Below, piece after piece: positions 44,467-52,928 of a DNA stretch of 64,000 nucleotides (position 1 is the stretch's first letter; every line of letters starts with the position of its first letter). The translations under genes and the position numbers were made by a program. Under the pieces are notes generated by a model. That model was given only the letters and a program-made list of their open reading frames with translations. It made no database searches and was not told the DNA's origin. Source of the DNA: Alphaproteobacteria bacterium (lineage in GTDB: Bacteria > Pseudomonadota > Alphaproteobacteria > CACIAM-22H2); NCBI GenBank assembly GCA_017308135.1, contig JAFKFM010000007.1:266001-330000 (forward strand), in the 5' to 3' direction.

Positions 44467-45296
44467 CGGCAAAGCGGAAGAAGCGAAATTGGAACGCCGA
44501 TAGTTTCGGCGACGAGCGCTGGACCCGGAAGGACGTCGTCCTTTCCGGGGCCATGCTCGTGTTGTTTCTGTTGCTGTGGGAAGTCGGCGTCAAACTTCTG
44601 AAAGTGCCCGAGCTGATCGTGCCGGCGCCCAGCTCCGTGTTCGAAGCGTTGCGCCTGTCGCTGGTGTCCGGCTTTCTGCTGCCGCATATCGGCGTGACGC
44701 TGTTCGAAGTCGTCGCCGGCTATGCGATCGGCGCCGTCGCCGCCTTGGCGCTGGGTTGCGCCGTGGCGCAATTCCGCATCATCGATCGCGTGATCTATCC
44801 CTATATCGTTTGCTTCCAGGCCGTCCCCAAAGTGGCGCTCGCGCCGCTGCTGGTCATCTGGTTCGGCTTCGGCTTGTCGTCGAAAGTGCTGATGACGGCG
44901 ATCATCTCGTTCTTCCCGATCCTGGTGAACACCGTCGTCGGCGTGAAGACGGTGGAGCGCGAGCGCATCGAATTGATGATCGCGCTTAATGCCACGCGCT
45001 GGCAGACTTTCATGCAAGTGCGCCTGCCATCGGCGCTGCCCTTCATCTTCGCGGGCCTCGAAATCGGCGCGGTGATGGCGGTGATCGGCGCGGTGGTGGG
45101 CGAATTCGTCGGCGCCGACGGCGGGCTTGGCTACATGCTGCTCGTCTATCAAGCCGACCTCAAAAACGCCTTCGTGTTCGCGATTTTGATCATTCTCGCC
45201 GCCATGGGCATGATCTTGCACGCATTGATCGTGGCGGCGCATCGCCATTTCGTTTTCTGGACGCGGACCGGCGACGACCGGCCGACGGGAGTCTGA
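44463..45296 (+). CDS. ABC transporter permease, SsuC/TauC type
   Basis: A 277-residue permease with six spans; LFLLLWEVGVKLLKVPELIVPAPS, in parts, begins the first. The EAA-type loop is ELMIALNATRWQTFMQVRLP near residue 180. The start is GTG at 44463 in a GTGA overlap with the binding-protein stop. The ATPase gene follows after one base. Confidence 0.94.
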   Translation: MTAKRKKRNWNADSFGDERWTRKDVVLSGAMLVLFLLLWEVGVKLLKVPELIVPAPSSVFEALRLSLVSGFLLPHIGVTLFEVVAGYAIGAVAALALGCAVAQFRIIDRVIYPYIVCFQAVPKVALAPLLVIWFGFGLSSKVLMTAIISFFPILVNTVVGVKTVERERIELMIALNATRWQTFMQVRLPSALPFIFAGLEIGAVMAVIGAVVGEFVGADGGLGYMLLVYQADLKNAFVFAILIILAAMGMILHALIVAAHRHFVFWTRTGDDRPTGV

Positions 45297-45297
45297 C

Positions 45298-46071
45298 GTG
45301 TCGGCCAACAACGCGATTTCGATCCAGAATCTCGGCAAGGCCTATGCGGGCGCCGCCGGGCCGATCCGCGCGCTCAACGACATCAGCTTCGACATCGCCC
45401 CCGGCGAATTCCTGTCGGTCGTCGGCCCGTCGGGCTGCGGCAAAAGCACGATGCTGAAAATCCTTGCCGGCATCACGCACAAGACCGAAGGCGATATTTC
45501 CATCGACGGCGAGGATCACGACGGCCCGTCCGACAAGGTCGGTATCGTGTTCCAATCGCCCGTGTTGCTGCCGTGGCGCACGATCCTCGACAACGTATTG
45601 CTGCCGGTGGACGTCGCGGGCAAACGCGGCGACGCCGATCGCGACGCGGCGATGAAGCTGCTCGATCTGGTCGGGCTGAAGGGTTTCGAGGCGCGCTATC
45701 CGTTCGAATTGTCGGGCGGCATGCAGCAACGCGTGGCGATCTGCCGCGCGCTGATCCGCGACCCCGCCATCCTGCTGATGGACGAGCCCTTCGGCGCGCT
45801 GGACGCGCTGACGCGCGAGCATATGAATGTCGAGTTGCAGCGCATCTGGATGGAGCGGCGCAAGACCGTGCTACTGATCACGCATTCGATCCCCGAAGCG
45901 GTGTTCCTCTCGGATCGCGTGTTGATCATGACCGAACGGCCGGGCCGCATCGACGAGATCGTCGAGATTGACCTGCCGCGCCCGCGCCGCATGGATGTGG
46001 TGGCGGACGAGAAATTCGCGGTCTACGCTCACCATATCCGCTCGCGCTTCGCGAGCAAGGCGATGTTCTGA
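45298..46071 (+). CDS. ABC transporter ATPase, SsuB/TauB type
   Basis: A 257-residue ATPase with Walker A GPSGCGKS at 43-50, FELSGGMQQR and LLMDEPFGAL. The start is GTG at 45298, one base after the permease stop. Its TGA shares a base with the ATG of the next gene (TGATG). It energises the permease at 44463. Confidence 0.94.
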   Translation: MSANNAISIQNLGKAYAGAAGPIRALNDISFDIAPGEFLSVVGPSGCGKSTMLKILAGITHKTEGDISIDGEDHDGPSDKVGIVFQSPVLLPWRTILDNVLLPVDVAGKRGDADRDAAMKLLDLVGLKGFEARYPFELSGGMQQRVAICRALIRDPAILLMDEPFGALDALTREHMNVELQRIWMERRKTVLLITHSIPEAVFLSDRVLIMTERPGRIDEIVEIDLPRPRRMDVVADEKFAVYAHHIRSRFASKAMF

Positions 46072-47207
46072 TGTCCAAGATCCGCGAAATTCGTCTGCTC
46101 GGCCATCAATTCGACGTGCCCAAGGGCGGCGCCTACGGCACCGCGCGCGGGCTCGTCGCGCGGCGCAATTGCTCGCTGGTCGAAGTGACGCTGGAAGACG
46201 GCGCCGTCGGCTACGGCGAAATCGGCGGGCCGGTGCGCCAGTTGGCGCAACAGATGGCGCTGGTGAAGCCGTTCTTCGTCGGCAAAAGCGCTTTCGATTT
46301 CGAGATCGTCGCCGCGCAGACGGCGCAGAAACTCTACCATTTCGGCATTCAGGGATTGCTCACGCCCTGCATGACCGGCATCAGTATCGCCAGCCTGGAC
46401 GCGCTGGGCAAGCTGCTCAAGCAGCCCGTCTATAATTTGCTCGGCGGCAAATCGGTCGATCGCGTTAAATGCTACGCGACCACGGCCTATTTCAGCGAAG
46501 GCGGGATGAAGGATTATGCCCGCCAGCTCGAAATCGCCGCCGAACGCTTCCCGGCGGTCAAGATCAAGCTGGGGGCCGGGCCCAAGGACGATCTGGCGCG
46601 GGTCGAACTCGCGCGGCGCATCCTGGGGCCGGACGCGCTGCTGATGGTCGATGCGAACTGCAACTACACGGTCGATACGGCGCTGCTCAGCATGCGCGCG
46701 ATCGAGAAGCACGACATCTATTGGTACGAGGAGCCGCTGCCCACGACCGACGAGCGCGGCTATGGCGAGTTGCGCGCCCGCGCCCCCATGCCCATCGCGA
46801 CGGGCGAGGCGCTCTACACCGCCCACGACTTCAAGCGGCTGCTCGATGTGCGCGGCGTGGATATCCTTCAGCCGTCGATGATCGTCGGCGGCGGGTTGGG
46901 CCAAGCCAAAGCGATCGCGACATTGGCGCAGTACAATAATCTGCGCATTTCCCCCAGCGTATGGGGCGGCAGCGTGGCGCTGGCGGCGGCGTTGCATTAC
47001 ACGGCGAGCCTGCCCGAATGGCCGCATACCGATCACGCCGCGTTTCCGGTGTTGATCGAATACGATTTGGGCGCCTCGGCCTTCCGCGAAGGTTTCACCT
47101 CGCTGGTGCATCCCGACAAGCAGGGCGAAATGCCCGTCCCCACGGGGCCGGGCTTGGGCATCGAAATCGACCTCAAGACCATCGCGGCTTACGCGGTCGA
47201 TATCTAA
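46071..47207 (+). CDS. Enolase-superfamily enzyme (mandelate racemase/muconate cycloisomerase family)
   Basis: A 378-residue enolase-superfamily enzyme. The three metal ligands are clear: Asp194 in LMVDANCN, Glu220 in WYEEP and Glu246 in ATGEA. Lys164 and Lys166 in VKIKLG match the KxK base of mandelate racemase and muconate enzymes. The usual second-side residues are missing: Ser269 (QPSMIVGG) stands where mandelate racemase has Asp270, and Ser296 (SPSVWGG) where it has His297. The gene is translationally coupled to the ABC ATPase by TGATG. It probably epimerises, dehydrates or cycloisomerises the imported acid by a non-standard mechanism. Confidence 0.9.
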   Translation: MSKIREIRLLGHQFDVPKGGAYGTARGLVARRNCSLVEVTLEDGAVGYGEIGGPVRQLAQQMALVKPFFVGKSAFDFEIVAAQTAQKLYHFGIQGLLTPCMTGISIASLDALGKLLKQPVYNLLGGKSVDRVKCYATTAYFSEGGMKDYARQLEIAAERFPAVKIKLGAGPKDDLARVELARRILGPDALLMVDANCNYTVDTALLSMRAIEKHDIYWYEEPLPTTDERGYGELRARAPMPIATGEALYTAHDFKRLLDVRGVDILQPSMIVGGGLGQAKAIATLAQYNNLRISPSVWGGSVALAAALHYTASLPEWPHTDHAAFPVLIEYDLGASAFREGFTSLVHPDKQGEMPVPTGPGLGIEIDLKTIAAYAVDI

Positions 47208-47259
47208 GCCTGTCGCCTTGCGCGCGCCGATGTTAGAGCTTGCGGCCGGAGGCGGGAAC

Positions 47260-48834
47260 GTGAAAGCGCCCTGGGACAGCGATTCCGAAATCGGCCGTTC
47301 GCTGCTCGCGCTGATCGCGCGCGAGACGAATGACGGAATCTGGGCGACCGATATCCGCACCAACGCCGCGTATTACTCGCCCAAATGGTTTGAAATGCTG
47401 GGCTACGCGCAAGACGAATTGGCGCCGGTCTACGCGTCGTTCTTCGATCGCGTCCATCCCGACGAAAAGGATCTGGTCGACAAAGCCTATAGCGACTATC
47501 GGCGCGGCAAGACGCCGATCTATCGCTTGAAGCTGCGCATGCGCCACAAGGACGGATCGTGGCGCAATACGCTGACGCGCGGCGTGCTGACGCGCGGGCC
47601 CGACGGCGAGCCGTTGCAGATCGTCGGCATGATGACCGATCTGGACGAGCAATCGCAGGAAGCGCGCCGGTTGGAAGGCTTGGTGCGCCAGCGCACCGAC
47701 GAACTCGCCCGCGCGCTGGAACGCGCCGAATTCACCGCCGCCGCCGCGATCCGCTTCCTCGCGACCGCCAGCCACGATCTGCGCCAGCCCTTGCAGGCGA
47801 CGGCGCTGCTGCTGGGCGCGCTGCCGCGCGAGCAACGCTCGGCGCGCGAATTCGACGTGCTCGGCGCCATCGACGGCGCGCTCAGCGTCAGTCTCGAATT
47901 GCTCGACGCGTTGCTCGAATTCGGGCGGCTGGATGCGGGCGCCACCAAACCGTCGATCGGGCCCGTCGATATCGGCGCGTTGATCGCGCAGGCTTGCGGC
48001 GCTTTCGCGGCGGAAGCGCAAAGCAAGCGCGTGCGCTTGCGCTGGGTCAACACGCGCCTGCGCGTGCGCAGCGACCGCAACATGCTGGGCCGTATCCTGC
48101 GCAATCTTCTGTCCAACGCGGTCAAGTATGCGCCGGGCGGGCGCGTTCTGGTCGGCTGCCGGCGCTTGGGCGACAAGGCGATCGTCGAAGTGTGGGACAC
48201 CGGCCCCGGCATCGACGCGGCCGAGCACGAGCGCATCTTCTGGGAATTCTATCGCGTGCCCGCCGCCCCCGGCGCCAAGACCGCGACGGGGCTGGGGCTT
48301 GGCCTGTCGATCGCGCAGCGTCTTGCCGCCGTGCTCGATCATCGCTTGGCCGTGCGCTCCTGGCCGGGCGAAGGCAGCGTGTTCTCGATCCAAATGCCGA
48401 TCGTCGAGGGCGAAGCCGTTCCGGCGGCGGAGATCGAGGCGCCGCGCAACGATGCGCCGTCGCGTTTGATCGGCAAGCTGGTCGCGGTCATCGAAAACGA
48501 CGCGACCGTTTCGGCCGCGTTGACGCGGCTGCTCGAAAGCTGGGGCGCCGAAGCGATCGCGGCCGAGGACGACGATGCGCTGCTCGCCAAGCTCGGCGGG
48601 CGCTGCCCCGATCTGTTGATTCTCGATCGGCATCTATCCGGCGGCAAAGACGGGTTTCAGGCCGCCGAGCGTTTGGAGCGCGAATTCGGCCGCGATCTGC
48701 CGGGCATCATGCTGACCGGCGACTACGATTTGAAGGGGCTCGCCGAACTCAATCGGCGCAAGCGGCGGATTTTGCAAAAGCCGGCGATGCCCGCCGTGCT
48801 TTACGCCTTGCTGGTCGCCGAGCTCGGCGCGTAG
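47260..48834 (+). CDS. Soluble PAS-containing hybrid sensor histidine kinase
   Basis: A 524-residue protein starting at GTG 47260, supported by GGAGGCGG at 47248-47255; a TTG 42 bases upstream is an alternative. It has a PAS domain (about 15-130), a coiled helix, HisKA with His172 in ASHDLRQP, an ATPase domain with Asn287, DTGPG at 313-317 and GLGLGL at 344-349, then a C-terminal receiver with Asp456 in LLILDRHLS, Thr486 and Lys507. No membrane span is evident, so it senses inside the cell. It converges with, and overlaps by 34 bases, a LuxR-type regulator, the likely output partner. Confidence 0.93.
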   Translation: MKAPWDSDSEIGRSLLALIARETNDGIWATDIRTNAAYYSPKWFEMLGYAQDELAPVYASFFDRVHPDEKDLVDKAYSDYRRGKTPIYRLKLRMRHKDGSWRNTLTRGVLTRGPDGEPLQIVGMMTDLDEQSQEARRLEGLVRQRTDELARALERAEFTAAAAIRFLATASHDLRQPLQATALLLGALPREQRSAREFDVLGAIDGALSVSLELLDALLEFGRLDAGATKPSIGPVDIGALIAQACGAFAAEAQSKRVRLRWVNTRLRVRSDRNMLGRILRNLLSNAVKYAPGGRVLVGCRRLGDKAIVEVWDTGPGIDAAEHERIFWEFYRVPAAPGAKTATGLGLGLSIAQRLAAVLDHRLAVRSWPGEGSVFSIQMPIVEGEAVPAAEIEAPRNDAPSRLIGKLVAVIENDATVSAALTRLLESWGAEAIAAEDDDALLAKLGGRCPDLLILDRHLSGGKDGFQAAERLEREFGRDLPGIMLTGDYDLKGLAELNRRKRRILQKPAMPAVLYALLVAELGA

Positions 48835-49472
48835 TCGCGCGCGTCGAAGCCCTGATTGCGCAATTCCAGCAACAGGCGCACGCGATTGTTGACGCCGAAT
48901 TGACGCATGATGGCGCTGAGATGCGCCTTGATCGTGCCGGGGCTCAAACCCAGCTTGCGCCCGATTTCCTTGTTCGAACTGCCGGTGACGACGAGCATCA
49001 GCACTTCGCGCTGGCGCGCGGTCAGATGCGGCAGCTTCTTGGCGTTGCCGGCCGTTTCGTTGGCGGCGACCAATTCGCGCGGCACGTAGACGCCGCCGAC
49101 CATCATCAACTCGGCGACTTCCAGCAGCTTGGTGGCCGAGGCGGATTTGCTGAGATAGCCCGACGCCCCGGCTTCCAGCGCCTGATAAACGTCTTCGCTT
49201 TCCTCCGACGCCGACAGGGCCAGGATCGGGGTGGCCGCGTAACGCTGGCGCAGATTGCGCAAGCCCACGAAGCCGTCGCAATCGGGCATGCGCAGATCGG
49301 CGATGATGAGGTCGGGGGCCGCACCCGCCGCTTGGCCATCCACCGCGTCGGCGAAGCAGGCCGCCTCCAGGATCGTCGCCTCGGGCGCGTGTTTCAGCAG
49401 CACGGCGCGCAAACCCTGCCGGAACACGGCATGGTCGTCGGCGATCAAATAAGTGGCGGTTCCGGCGGGCAT
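48801..49472 (-). CDS. NarL/FixJ-type response regulator (receiver plus LuxR HTH)
   Basis: A 223-residue regulator. The receiver has Asp12-Asp13 in ADDH, the phosphoacceptor Asp59 in IIADLRMPD and a Lys in GYLSKSAS. The C-terminal LuxR-type helix-turn-helix reads LTARQREVLMLVVTGSSNKEIG, in parts, near residues 148-170. It is convergent with the hybrid kinase gene and overlaps its 3' end by 34 bases, an arrangement often used by kinase-regulator pairs. It diverges from the Dpp-type ABC operon at 49650, a possible target. Confidence 0.94.
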   Translation of the reverse strand: MPAGTATYLIADDHAVFRQGLRAVLLKHAPEATILEAACFADAVDGQAAGAAPDLIIADLRMPDCDGFVGLRNLRQRYAATPILALSASEESEDVYQALEAGASGYLSKSASATKLLEVAELMMVGGVYVPRELVAANETAGNAKKLPHLTARQREVLMLVVTGSSNKEIGRKLGLSPGTIKAHLSAIMRQFGVNNRVRLLLELRNQGFDARDYAPSSATSKA

Positions 49473-49570
49473 GGGGGTTCCCTCAAATTACCCCGATTTC
49501 GCAGCAAAATCCAAGCCAGTCGGCCCGAACGGCGCGGCGGCACGTCATACAAACGGCACATAAATCCCAT

Positions 49571-49585
49571 CGGGATGTCATCCCG
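49571..49585. promoter_or_regulatory. Palindrome upstream of the Dpp-type operon
   Basis: CGGGATG-T-CATCCCG is an exact inverted repeat with one central base. An overlapping ATCCC-ATC-GGGAT lies at 49564-49576, and GGCGAT/ATCGCC arms at 49587-49608 nearby. These sit in the 177-base gap between the LuxR-type regulator and the divergent ABC operon and could bind that regulator. Confidence 0.4.
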
Positions 49586-49649
49586 CGGCGATCTATCCGT
49601 CATCGCCGGGGATTAGCGTCGCGGTTCTTCGCCCTTTGGAGATGCCGCC

Positions 49650-51206
49650 ATGACCCAGGATTTCGGACGCCGCACATTCTTCGGGGGTGCCGCCGCACTC
49701 GCCGCCGCCGGTTTGCTGGACCATGTGCCCGGAACGCGCCTCGGCACCGCGAATGCGCAGACCGTGCGCACCGGCACGCTGAAGATCGCGCTGCTGGGGC
49801 TCGACACGTCCGATCCGCACCGCCATACCGGATCGATTTCCGTGCAGCAGGTCTATGCCGAAGCGCTGACCAGTATCGCCGACGACGGCAAGGCGATTCC
49901 CTATCTTGCGGAATCCTGGACGATCAGCCCGGACGGCAAGGTCTACACGTTCAAGATCCGCCAAGGCGTGAAATTCCATAACGGCCGCGAACTGACCGCG
50001 GCGGACGTGAAGGCGAACGCCGAACGCGTGCGCGATCTGCGCCGCGGCTGGCTGGCCGCCCCCATGCAACTCGTCTCCGGCTTCGCGGCACCCGATTCGC
50101 GCACTTTCGTGATGGAGATGAAGGAGCCCTACGGCCCGCTGCTGAACGTATTGTCGGAATTGTGGATCGTGGCGCCGGAAAGCCCGGGCTGGGCGGCGAC
50201 GGTGCAGACGCCGATCTGCACGGGGCCGTTCAAGTTCGGCACGTGGGTTCCGAACGAACGCCTGCTCGCCCCCGCGCACGACGCCTATTGGCAGGCGGGT
50301 CTGCCGAAGGTTGCGGCGGTCGAATTCAATTTGCGCGACACGGTCGATTACACGCTGGCGCTGCGCGCGGGCGATCTGCATGTCGCGCGCGCCATGGCCG
50401 AGCATATTCCGACGCTGAAAGCCGATCCGAATATCGAGCTTCAATTCATGAAGGATACGAGCTGGATCTTCTGGTCGTTCAACAACCGCAAGCCGCGCGC
50501 CCCCTTCGACAACGTCAAGGTCCGCGAGGCGATCGCGTATGCGATGGACAAACCGGCGCTGCTGAAAGTGTGGTCGGGCGACACGGGTGTCGCGACCAAC
50601 CAGATGGCCGCTCCCGGCAATTTCTATTGGGACGAAGCGCTGCATAAAGCCGATAAGCACGCCAAACCCGACCGCGCGAAAGCGCTGGCGATGCTGAAGG
50701 CGGAAGGCGTCGAGCCTTCGCGCACGCCTTTGCGTATCGTGTCGTGGCAGAACGACTACTCGCAGGCTTGCGCGCAAACGATGCGCGAACTCGGTTTCCA
50801 GGTCGAACATCTGGCGCTGGACGATATCGGCGCGCAACGGCGTTTGGGCCAATATGATTGGGATCTGGCGCCGTTCGGCAGCGGTCCGCGCGCCGACATT
50901 TTCCTGCGTTTCGTGCGCTTGCTGTCCGACGGGCCGAACACCGTGTTGTGGGGCAGCCCGCAGGACGCGGCCTTCGACGATACGGTCAAGAAGGCCGTCG
51001 CCGCGGTCGATCTCGACCAGCGCCGCGCGCTGTATCTGCAAGCCTGGCGCCATGCGATGGACAATTACTGGACGGTCGTCATCGGCCACTCGGCCGAAGC
51101 GATCGCCAATCGCCGCGACGTGAGCGGCTGGACCCCCGGCTTCACCTGGGGTTCGGCGCGCGTCGATGGCGGGGCGGGTTATGCAAGCCTCGTTCGCGGC
51201 AGTTAA
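49650..51206 (+). CDS. ABC transporter peptide/nickel-type substrate-binding protein (DppA/OppA family)
   Basis: A 518-residue family 5 binding protein with a twin-arginine leader (FGRRTFFGG, residues 6-14) and cleavage likely near TANAQ. The mature part shows LTSIADDGKAIPYLAESW and YTFKIRQGVKFHNGRELTAADV (read in parts), the family 5 signature. TTTGGAGATG precedes the ATG. It begins a binding protein-permease-permease-ATPase operon. The ligand may be a peptide, opine, sugar or metal chelate. Confidence 0.93.
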   Translation: MTQDFGRRTFFGGAAALAAAGLLDHVPGTRLGTANAQTVRTGTLKIALLGLDTSDPHRHTGSISVQQVYAEALTSIADDGKAIPYLAESWTISPDGKVYTFKIRQGVKFHNGRELTAADVKANAERVRDLRRGWLAAPMQLVSGFAAPDSRTFVMEMKEPYGPLLNVLSELWIVAPESPGWAATVQTPICTGPFKFGTWVPNERLLAPAHDAYWQAGLPKVAAVEFNLRDTVDYTLALRAGDLHVARAMAEHIPTLKADPNIELQFMKDTSWIFWSFNNRKPRAPFDNVKVREAIAYAMDKPALLKVWSGDTGVATNQMAAPGNFYWDEALHKADKHAKPDRAKALAMLKAEGVEPSRTPLRIVSWQNDYSQACAQTMRELGFQVEHLALDDIGAQRRLGQYDWDLAPFGSGPRADIFLRFVRLLSDGPNTVLWGSPQDAAFDDTVKKAVAAVDLDQRRALYLQAWRHAMDNYWTVVIGHSAEAIANRRDVSGWTPGFTWGSARVDGGAGYASLVRGS

Positions 51207-52026
51207 GCCTTTCGCGTTCCGCGCCGAGATCGCCGCTTACGCGATCCTCGGCGCGGTCGCGCTTCTGGCATTGACCGGGCCCACGCTCACCGGGCTCGAC
51301 CCGATGACGCAAAGCGTGACGGGTTCGCATGCGGGGCCCGGTGCCGCGCATTGGCTTGGCCAGGATCATCTCGGCCGCGACATCTTCACGCGTCTCGCGG
51401 TGGGGGCGCGTCTCACCATGACGGTGGCGCTCGCCTCGACCGCGACGGCGATCTTGTTCGGCGCGGTGTTGGGCTTGCTCGCCGTCGTCGCCGGGCGCTG
51501 GGCGGAATGGCCGGTCTTCGGCGCATTCGATCTGGTGCGCGCCATGCCGTCGATCCTGCTGGCGATGACGCTGCTGGTGGCGCTGGGGCCGGGCGTGCCG
51601 TCGGTGACGCTCGCCATCGGCATCGCCTTCGCGCCGACCTTCGCTTACATCGCGCGCGCGGCGTGGATGCGCGAAACAAGTGCGGGCTACGTCGCCGCCG
51701 CGAAGGTGATGGGCTCGCCGCCGCTGACGACGCTCGTCCGGCATATCGCCCCCAACATCCTGGGCGCCATCGTCACCCAAGCCGCGATCGTCATTCCGCG
51801 CGCGATCACGACGGAATCGGTGTTGAGCTTCTTCGGCATCGGCGTGTCGCCCGGCACGCCCACTTGGGGGCGTATGATCGCCGACGCGGTCAAATACGTG
51901 GAACGCGCACCCCTGGCGGCGTTGGTGCCGGTGCTGGCGTTGTCGATGGTGACGCTCGCCTTCGCGCTGCTGGGCGATCGGCTGCGCTTGCGCTGGGACC
52001 CGCTACGCAAAGGAACGTCGTCGTGA
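51181..52026 (+). CDS. ABC transporter permease (DppC family)
   Basis: A DppC-type permease of 281 residues starting at the ATG at 51181; an ATG 15 bases upstream in the same frame is possible. Both overlap the end of the binding-protein gene. It has GQDHLGRDIFTRLAVGAR near residue 60, the DppC signature, and the EAA-type loop GYVAAAKVMGSPPLTTLVRH. It overlaps the next permease gene (GTGA). Confidence 0.9.
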   Translation: MQASFAAVKPFAFRAEIAAYAILGAVALLALTGPTLTGLDPMTQSVTGSHAGPGAAHWLGQDHLGRDIFTRLAVGARLTMTVALASTATAILFGAVLGLLAVVAGRWAEWPVFGAFDLVRAMPSILLAMTLLVALGPGVPSVTLAIGIAFAPTFAYIARAAWMRETSAGYVAAAKVMGSPPLTTLVRHIAPNILGAIVTQAAIVIPRAITTESVLSFFGIGVSPGTPTWGRMIADAVKYVERAPLAALVPVLALSMVTLAFALLGDRLRLRWDPLRKGTSS

Positions 52027-52928
52027 TCCGCGCCTTGGGCCTTCCGCTGCTGCGCCAAATCGGCTTGATCTGCGCCATCGTGATCGCGGTGTTTCTGCTG
52101 ATCCGCGTCGTGCCGGGCGACGTGGTCGACGTCATGGCGACCGAAGGCGATATGACGGAAGCGGAGATCGTCGAGCTGCGCGCCGAGCTCGGGCTCGACC
52201 GGCCGGTGCCCGAACAGCTCGTCCTGTGGATCACCCGCATGGCGCAAGGCGATCTTGGCATGTCGTTGCGCTTCGAGCGGCCGGTCGCGCAGATGATCGA
52301 ATACGCGATTCCGACGACGCTGGAACTTGCCGCCAAGTCGCTGGCGATCGGTTTGATCCTGGGAATCGGCATCGCGTCGGCCGCGACGATCTGGCCGCGC
52401 GGGGCCGCCGCGTGGCTGGTCGATTTCGTGAATCTCTGGTCGATCGCGATCCCGACTTTCTGCGTGGGTCTTGCCGCGATCCTCATCTTCGCCATCGGGC
52501 TTGGCTGGATGAAGGTGCTGGGCAATGGCGTGGTGCCCGCGCTCGTCATCGGCATCGATATCGCGGGGCAGATCGTCAAGCCGTTGCGCGAGGAGTTGAA
52601 GGAGGCGAGTGCCGCCCCTTACGTGCGCGCGGCCAAGGCGCGCGGCGAATCGCCCGCGCGCATCGTGTTTGCGCATCTGTTGCCCAACGCCGCCCCCGTC
52701 GCCATCGCGCTGTCGGGCTTGATCCTCGCCGGCCTCATTGGCGGCACGCTGACGATGGAAGTGCTGTTCGGCTTGCCGGGCCTCGGCACGCTCGCCTTGC
52801 AGGCGATCCAAGGCCGCGACTATCCGGTCATCCAGGCGGCGATCCTGCTCTTCGCCGTAGCGATCGTCGTGGTCAACGCGGCGACCGATCTTCTCCAACG
52901 GCTTCTCGACCCGAGGCTGCGCCGATGA
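52023..52928 (+). CDS. ABC transporter permease (DppB family)
   Basis: A 301-residue DppB-type permease with LLIRVVPGDVVDVMA and the EAA-type loop APYVRAAKARGESPARIVFAH (read in parts). The start is GTG at 52023 in a GTGA overlap with the DppC stop, with AAGGAA upstream. The order C before B is the reverse of the usual dppBC. It overlaps the ATPase gene start (ATGA). Confidence 0.92.
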   Translation: MIRALGLPLLRQIGLICAIVIAVFLLIRVVPGDVVDVMATEGDMTEAEIVELRAELGLDRPVPEQLVLWITRMAQGDLGMSLRFERPVAQMIEYAIPTTLELAAKSLAIGLILGIGIASAATIWPRGAAAWLVDFVNLWSIAIPTFCVGLAAILIFAIGLGWMKVLGNGVVPALVIGIDIAGQIVKPLREELKEASAAPYVRAAKARGESPARIVFAHLLPNAAPVAIALSGLILAGLIGGTLTMEVLFGLPGLGTLALQAIQGRDYPVIQAAILLFAVAIVVVNAATDLLQRLLDPRLRR

